This document shows positions 37,396 through 39,089 of a DNA stretch of 39,089 nucleotides, one piece after another. The notes under the pieces are model-generated. The model saw only the letters and a list, made by a program, of their open reading frames with translations. It did no database searches and was not told the origin of the DNA. The stretch comes from Candidatus Sungbacteria bacterium RIFCSPLOWO2_01_FULL_47_32 (lineage in GTDB: Bacteria > Patescibacteriota > Minisyncoccia > Sungbacterales > GWA2-42-14). Every line of letters starts with the position of its first letter. The first letter of the stretch is position 1. The position numbers were made by a program, and so were the translations under genes. The stretch lies in contig MHQP01000029.1 in the NCBI GenBank assembly GCA_001820685.1, positions 1 through 39,089 of the forward strand. Reading direction: 5' to 3'.

Positions 37396-37713
37396 TTAAA
37401 ATCCATTAATTTTCTCCTGCTCGCAGCAACCTCTTTTCTTTCGTTCGCCCTTGGAGAGCGAACGCCAAAAATCCCAATGCTTTTTACTGTAGCCAGATTG
37501 CTTCATAACAGAATCTCTCATAGTGCCTGGTGTCAGCTGAACTCTTCTAACCGGAAACCCCACTTGGCCATCTTCGCCGTTAGGCTTTTTTCCTCTCCAT
37601 AGAGCATCATCCCCATCCATATTTATAAAGATAAAGTCGTGAGATTTAAGAAAGCCCTCCGCAAGTGAGGGCTCCCAAGTTCCGACATTATAGTGAGGTA
37701 GCTTTTTAGTCAT
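37396..37713 (-). CDS. Divergent HicA-like toxin candidate, 105 aa
   Basis: The C-terminal half recalls HicA: after FIFINMDGDDALWRGKKPNG comes QVGFPVRRVQLTPGTMRDSV and MKQSGYSKKHWDFW. HicA proteins have a GSH..y..dgr..vtvP..kel..GTlrsIlkqaGls pattern; here the order and spacing of GD-D-A-LW, VP-like V-R, LTPGT and QSGYS agree, but the catalytic His of GSH is not present as such. It overlaps the upstream HicB-like gene by one base. Assignment is by pattern and context. Confidence 0.5.
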   Translation of the reverse strand: MTKKLPHYNVGTWEPSLAEGFLKSHDFIFINMDGDDALWRGKKPNGEDGQVGFPVRRVQLTPGTMRDSVMKQSGYSKKHWDFWRSLSKGERKKRGCCEQEKINGF

Positions 37714-38078
37714 TACGCAGTAATACTAGCCCGTCGTTCTTTAATCCTTTGCTCCCAGACGATTGCTCTCACTATCTTTTCCCATTTCTCTTTCAGTTGC
37801 TGTGCCTTTTCTTGTTCTATAAGAAGTTTAAATCTCTCAACATACTGTTTGGGAAGTTTTTGATTAAGAAGTTTGTCATCTAATCCATTTTTTTGAATAG
37901 AATCAATATATCTTGCTGCAAGTTTGTTTATTTGTTGTCGCAGTTTGAAAAAATCATTACCTTCTCGTATCAAAGATAACTCTAAACAAACCGCAGTATA
38001 CCAACCCTTCTTTTTTGAAGGGTAAATCATAAAGTGAATAAGCCAATCCTTTTTGCTATTTTTAGAAGAGATCCTCAT
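37713..38078 (-). CDS. HicB-like antitoxin candidate, 121 aa
   Basis: The start is ATG 38078, since the predicted transcript start (about 38104) lies downstream of the alternative GTG at 38120. The N-terminal region (DWLIHFMIYPSKKKGWYTAV, then CLELSLIREGNDFFKLRQQI) follows the HicB partial RNase H pattern (YTAxCLELxLxxEG). A long charged helical C-terminal tail replaces the usual short end. The one-base TAATG overlap with the next gene is typical of toxin-antitoxin pairs. Confidence 0.58.
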   Translation of the reverse strand: MRISSKNSKKDWLIHFMIYPSKKKGWYTAVCLELSLIREGNDFFKLRQQINKLAARYIDSIQKNGLDDKLLNQKLPKQYVERFKLLIEQEKAQQLKEKWEKIVRAIVWEQRIKERRASITA

Positions 38079-38110
38079 GTGTTTAGCAGTTATTGTAAAC
38101 CACAGCAATA

Positions 38111-38140
38111 TTAGTACCACAAATATGTTTCGAATGTCAA
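38111..38140 (-). promoter_or_regulatory. Consensus-like promoter
   Basis: Minus strand: TTGACA (38140-38135), 18-bp spacer, TACTAA (38116-38111). It drives the HicB-like/HicA-like pair. Confidence 0.6.
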
Positions 38141-38207
38141 GCCATGCAAATTATGGCATATACTTATAATAGCATACACGAAAATATTGACAACAGAGAA
38201 TTTGGTG

Positions 38208-38498
38208 CTACCGGTGCCACCAGAGGAAGAACTGGCCGATTTTGCGCAAAATATAGCCAAAAAATAGAAGGGAGAGCCCTGCGCCAAAATATGCACCATT
38301 CATACCACTCTTTGGATCAGCTTGTCCAAACATTAGGAAGCCACCCAACATCATCAAAGTCGCAAGAATTACGAGAGTCTTCCCTCCCTTCCCGGAACCC
38401 GAGGATGATGAACCGCCACTTAGCAAAAAACCGAGGAATAGAACTATGACCCCGCCAACGATATTTTGAAGTAGATTTTGATTAAAAAAATCAGCCAT
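38208..38498 (-). CDS. Small two- to three-span membrane protein, 96 aa
   Basis: I choose ATG 38498 (MADFFNQNLLQNIVGGVIVL); the open frame continues to 38627 but that part is not family-like and contains the end of a separate GC-rich sequence. Hydrophobic helices run at about 11-29, 45-62 and 73-91, with a Ser/Gly-rich loop (SGGSSSSGSGKGGK) between the first two. It is not a family I recognise. AGAAG lies upstream at larger spacing. Confidence 0.55.
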   Translation of the reverse strand: MADFFNQNLLQNIVGGVIVLFLGFLLSGGSSSSGSGKGGKTLVILATLMMLGGFLMFGQADPKSGMNGAYFGAGLSLLFFGYILRKIGQFFLWWHR

Positions 38499-38646
38499 AC
38501 GATTGGCTTCTAAGGTATCACAAAGGAAGCGTGGCAGACAACCCCACCCCACTATTTCTATATCTCCAAGCGGGTCCAGTTGGTACAATCGCCATCTTGC
38601 GCTTTTTTGCCTTCGCCCTCGTGGCATTGAGGATGAAGAATAGAAA

Positions 38647-38677
38647 CAAAAACACCGCTTTTAAGCGGTGTTTTTGT
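38647..38677. terminator. Bidirectional terminator
   Basis: AACACCGCTT (38651-38660), loop TT, AAGCGGTGTT (38663-38672), flanked by an A-rich and a T-rich run. The nearest genes do not end here, so it may end an unseen + strand transcript or be left over from a lost gene. Confidence 0.75.
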
Positions 38678-38817
38678 TGTGCTTGCCTTCAGTTTAGGAA
38701 ATCCTTAACTGAACGGGGCTTTCGCCCACAAGCACAGTAGCATTGTAGCACTAGAAGAAATTAAAAGTCAATGAAACCAATTTATCCACAGAGGAAGATA
38801 AAAGATTAGTGCTAAGA

Positions 38818-39089
38818 ATGGTATTCTCCCAGCATCTCATCTACAACAAAAACAGCGGGTTTGAAACCGCTGCTTTGTCGCTTCCCATAACGCTTTTTCA
38901 GCATTCTGGTGAGCCTAACTCACGTCTGGGTGTGGGCATATTGGCGTGGCACCCGGACAGATTGGCGAGAAACAGCGTGGACGGCGGGCGCGTCATCTAT
39001 CTCGTGGATACCGAAAAAATTGTTTCTTTGCGCTTTCCGACATTTTGGTTTGAGCCAACTCCGCAAGGGAAATTCATGTTGCAAGTGGC
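38818..39089 (+). pseudogene. 5'-truncated serine recombinase, continues beyond window
   Basis: In the frame from about 38935 the sequence reads GILAWHPDRLARNSVDGGRV, then IYLVDTEKIVSLRFPTFWFE and TPQGKFMLQV to the window edge. This is the middle of the resolvase domain of CPR-type large serine recombinases (the DRLARN motif follows the catalytic Ser by about 60-70 residues). The part with the catalytic serine is not present upstream: the frame stays open to ATG 38818, but that part contains a hairpin (CAGCGG 38853-38858, CCGCTG 38867-38872) and no recombinase sequence. The gene is therefore truncated or rearranged at its 5' end. No stop is reached before position 39089. Confidence 0.8.

Noticed and set aside
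38531-38740. Plus-strand frame with the hydrophobic run VGTIAILRFFAFALVALRM
   Set aside because: It overlaps the membrane protein leader region and passes through a perfect terminator hairpin; no start signal supports it.

Overview
The window looks like a chromosomal segment from a Candidate Phyla Radiation bacterium (Patescibacteria, most likely a Parcubacteria lineage). This is inferred from gene content and style: compact genes, many small lineage-specific proteins, a CPR-style AAA/SPFH/metalloprotease repertoire, a CPR-style serine recombinase fragment at the right end, and almost every transcription unit closed by a GC-rich hairpin with a U-tract. UGA acts as a stop here: several ATGA overlaps end a gene in TGA. 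I found no rRNA, tRNA or CRISPR array.

Left part (1-19 kb) is core or near-core. It holds PolX (DNA polymerase X plus a PHP domain whose first metal motif is altered), a small lipoprotein, an alkyltransferase-type DNA repair protein fused translationally to a Zn/Mn-type ABC pair (ATPase and permease), and the classic infC-rpmI-rplT operon, where infC appears to start with AUU. A PAS histidine kinase and single-domain response regulator follow. Next comes a divergent pair of membrane proteins, an HExxH metalloprotease and a membrane AAA ATPase. TypA/BipA follows, with two tandem palindromic repeats in its leader, then a CDF cation transporter, a two-gene secreted-protein operon, a matrixin-like zinc protease with a coiled coil, a lipoprotein monoheme cytochrome c and an HAD-like protein.

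Middle part (19-31 kb): a leaderless zinc-ribbon protein, a 741-residue membrane protein ending in a pseudopilin-like domain, zinc-ribbon and small hypotheticals, a tryptophanase/tyrosine phenol-lyase-type PLP enzyme, a soluble FtsH-like AAA/M41 protein, an overlapping pair of SPFH (band 7) membrane proteins recalling HflK/HflC, a radical SAM enzyme and a leaderless lipase-like alpha/beta hydrolase.

Right part (31 kb to the end) is an accessory island. It carries RelBE, a second RelE/ParE-type module, HicBA, a divergent HicBA-like pair, short secreted and membrane hypotheticals, a decayed zinc-finger ORF and a 5'-truncated serine recombinase. Between these genes lie at least eight copies of a dispersed repeat with a 29-bp core that ends in TGGAAAACTC. 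Six copies are in + orientation and two are inverted, and the + copies still read as a degenerate coding tail (a WKTL-like motif running to a stop). Three copies of a second hairpin repeat are interleaved. The layout is cassette-like, but I could not find convincing integron attC core sites.

Recurring themes are membrane protein quality control (two AAA systems, SPFH pair, two separate zinc proteases), envelope-exposed small proteins, and several promoters whose -10 box sits so close to the start codon that the transcripts should be leaderless.
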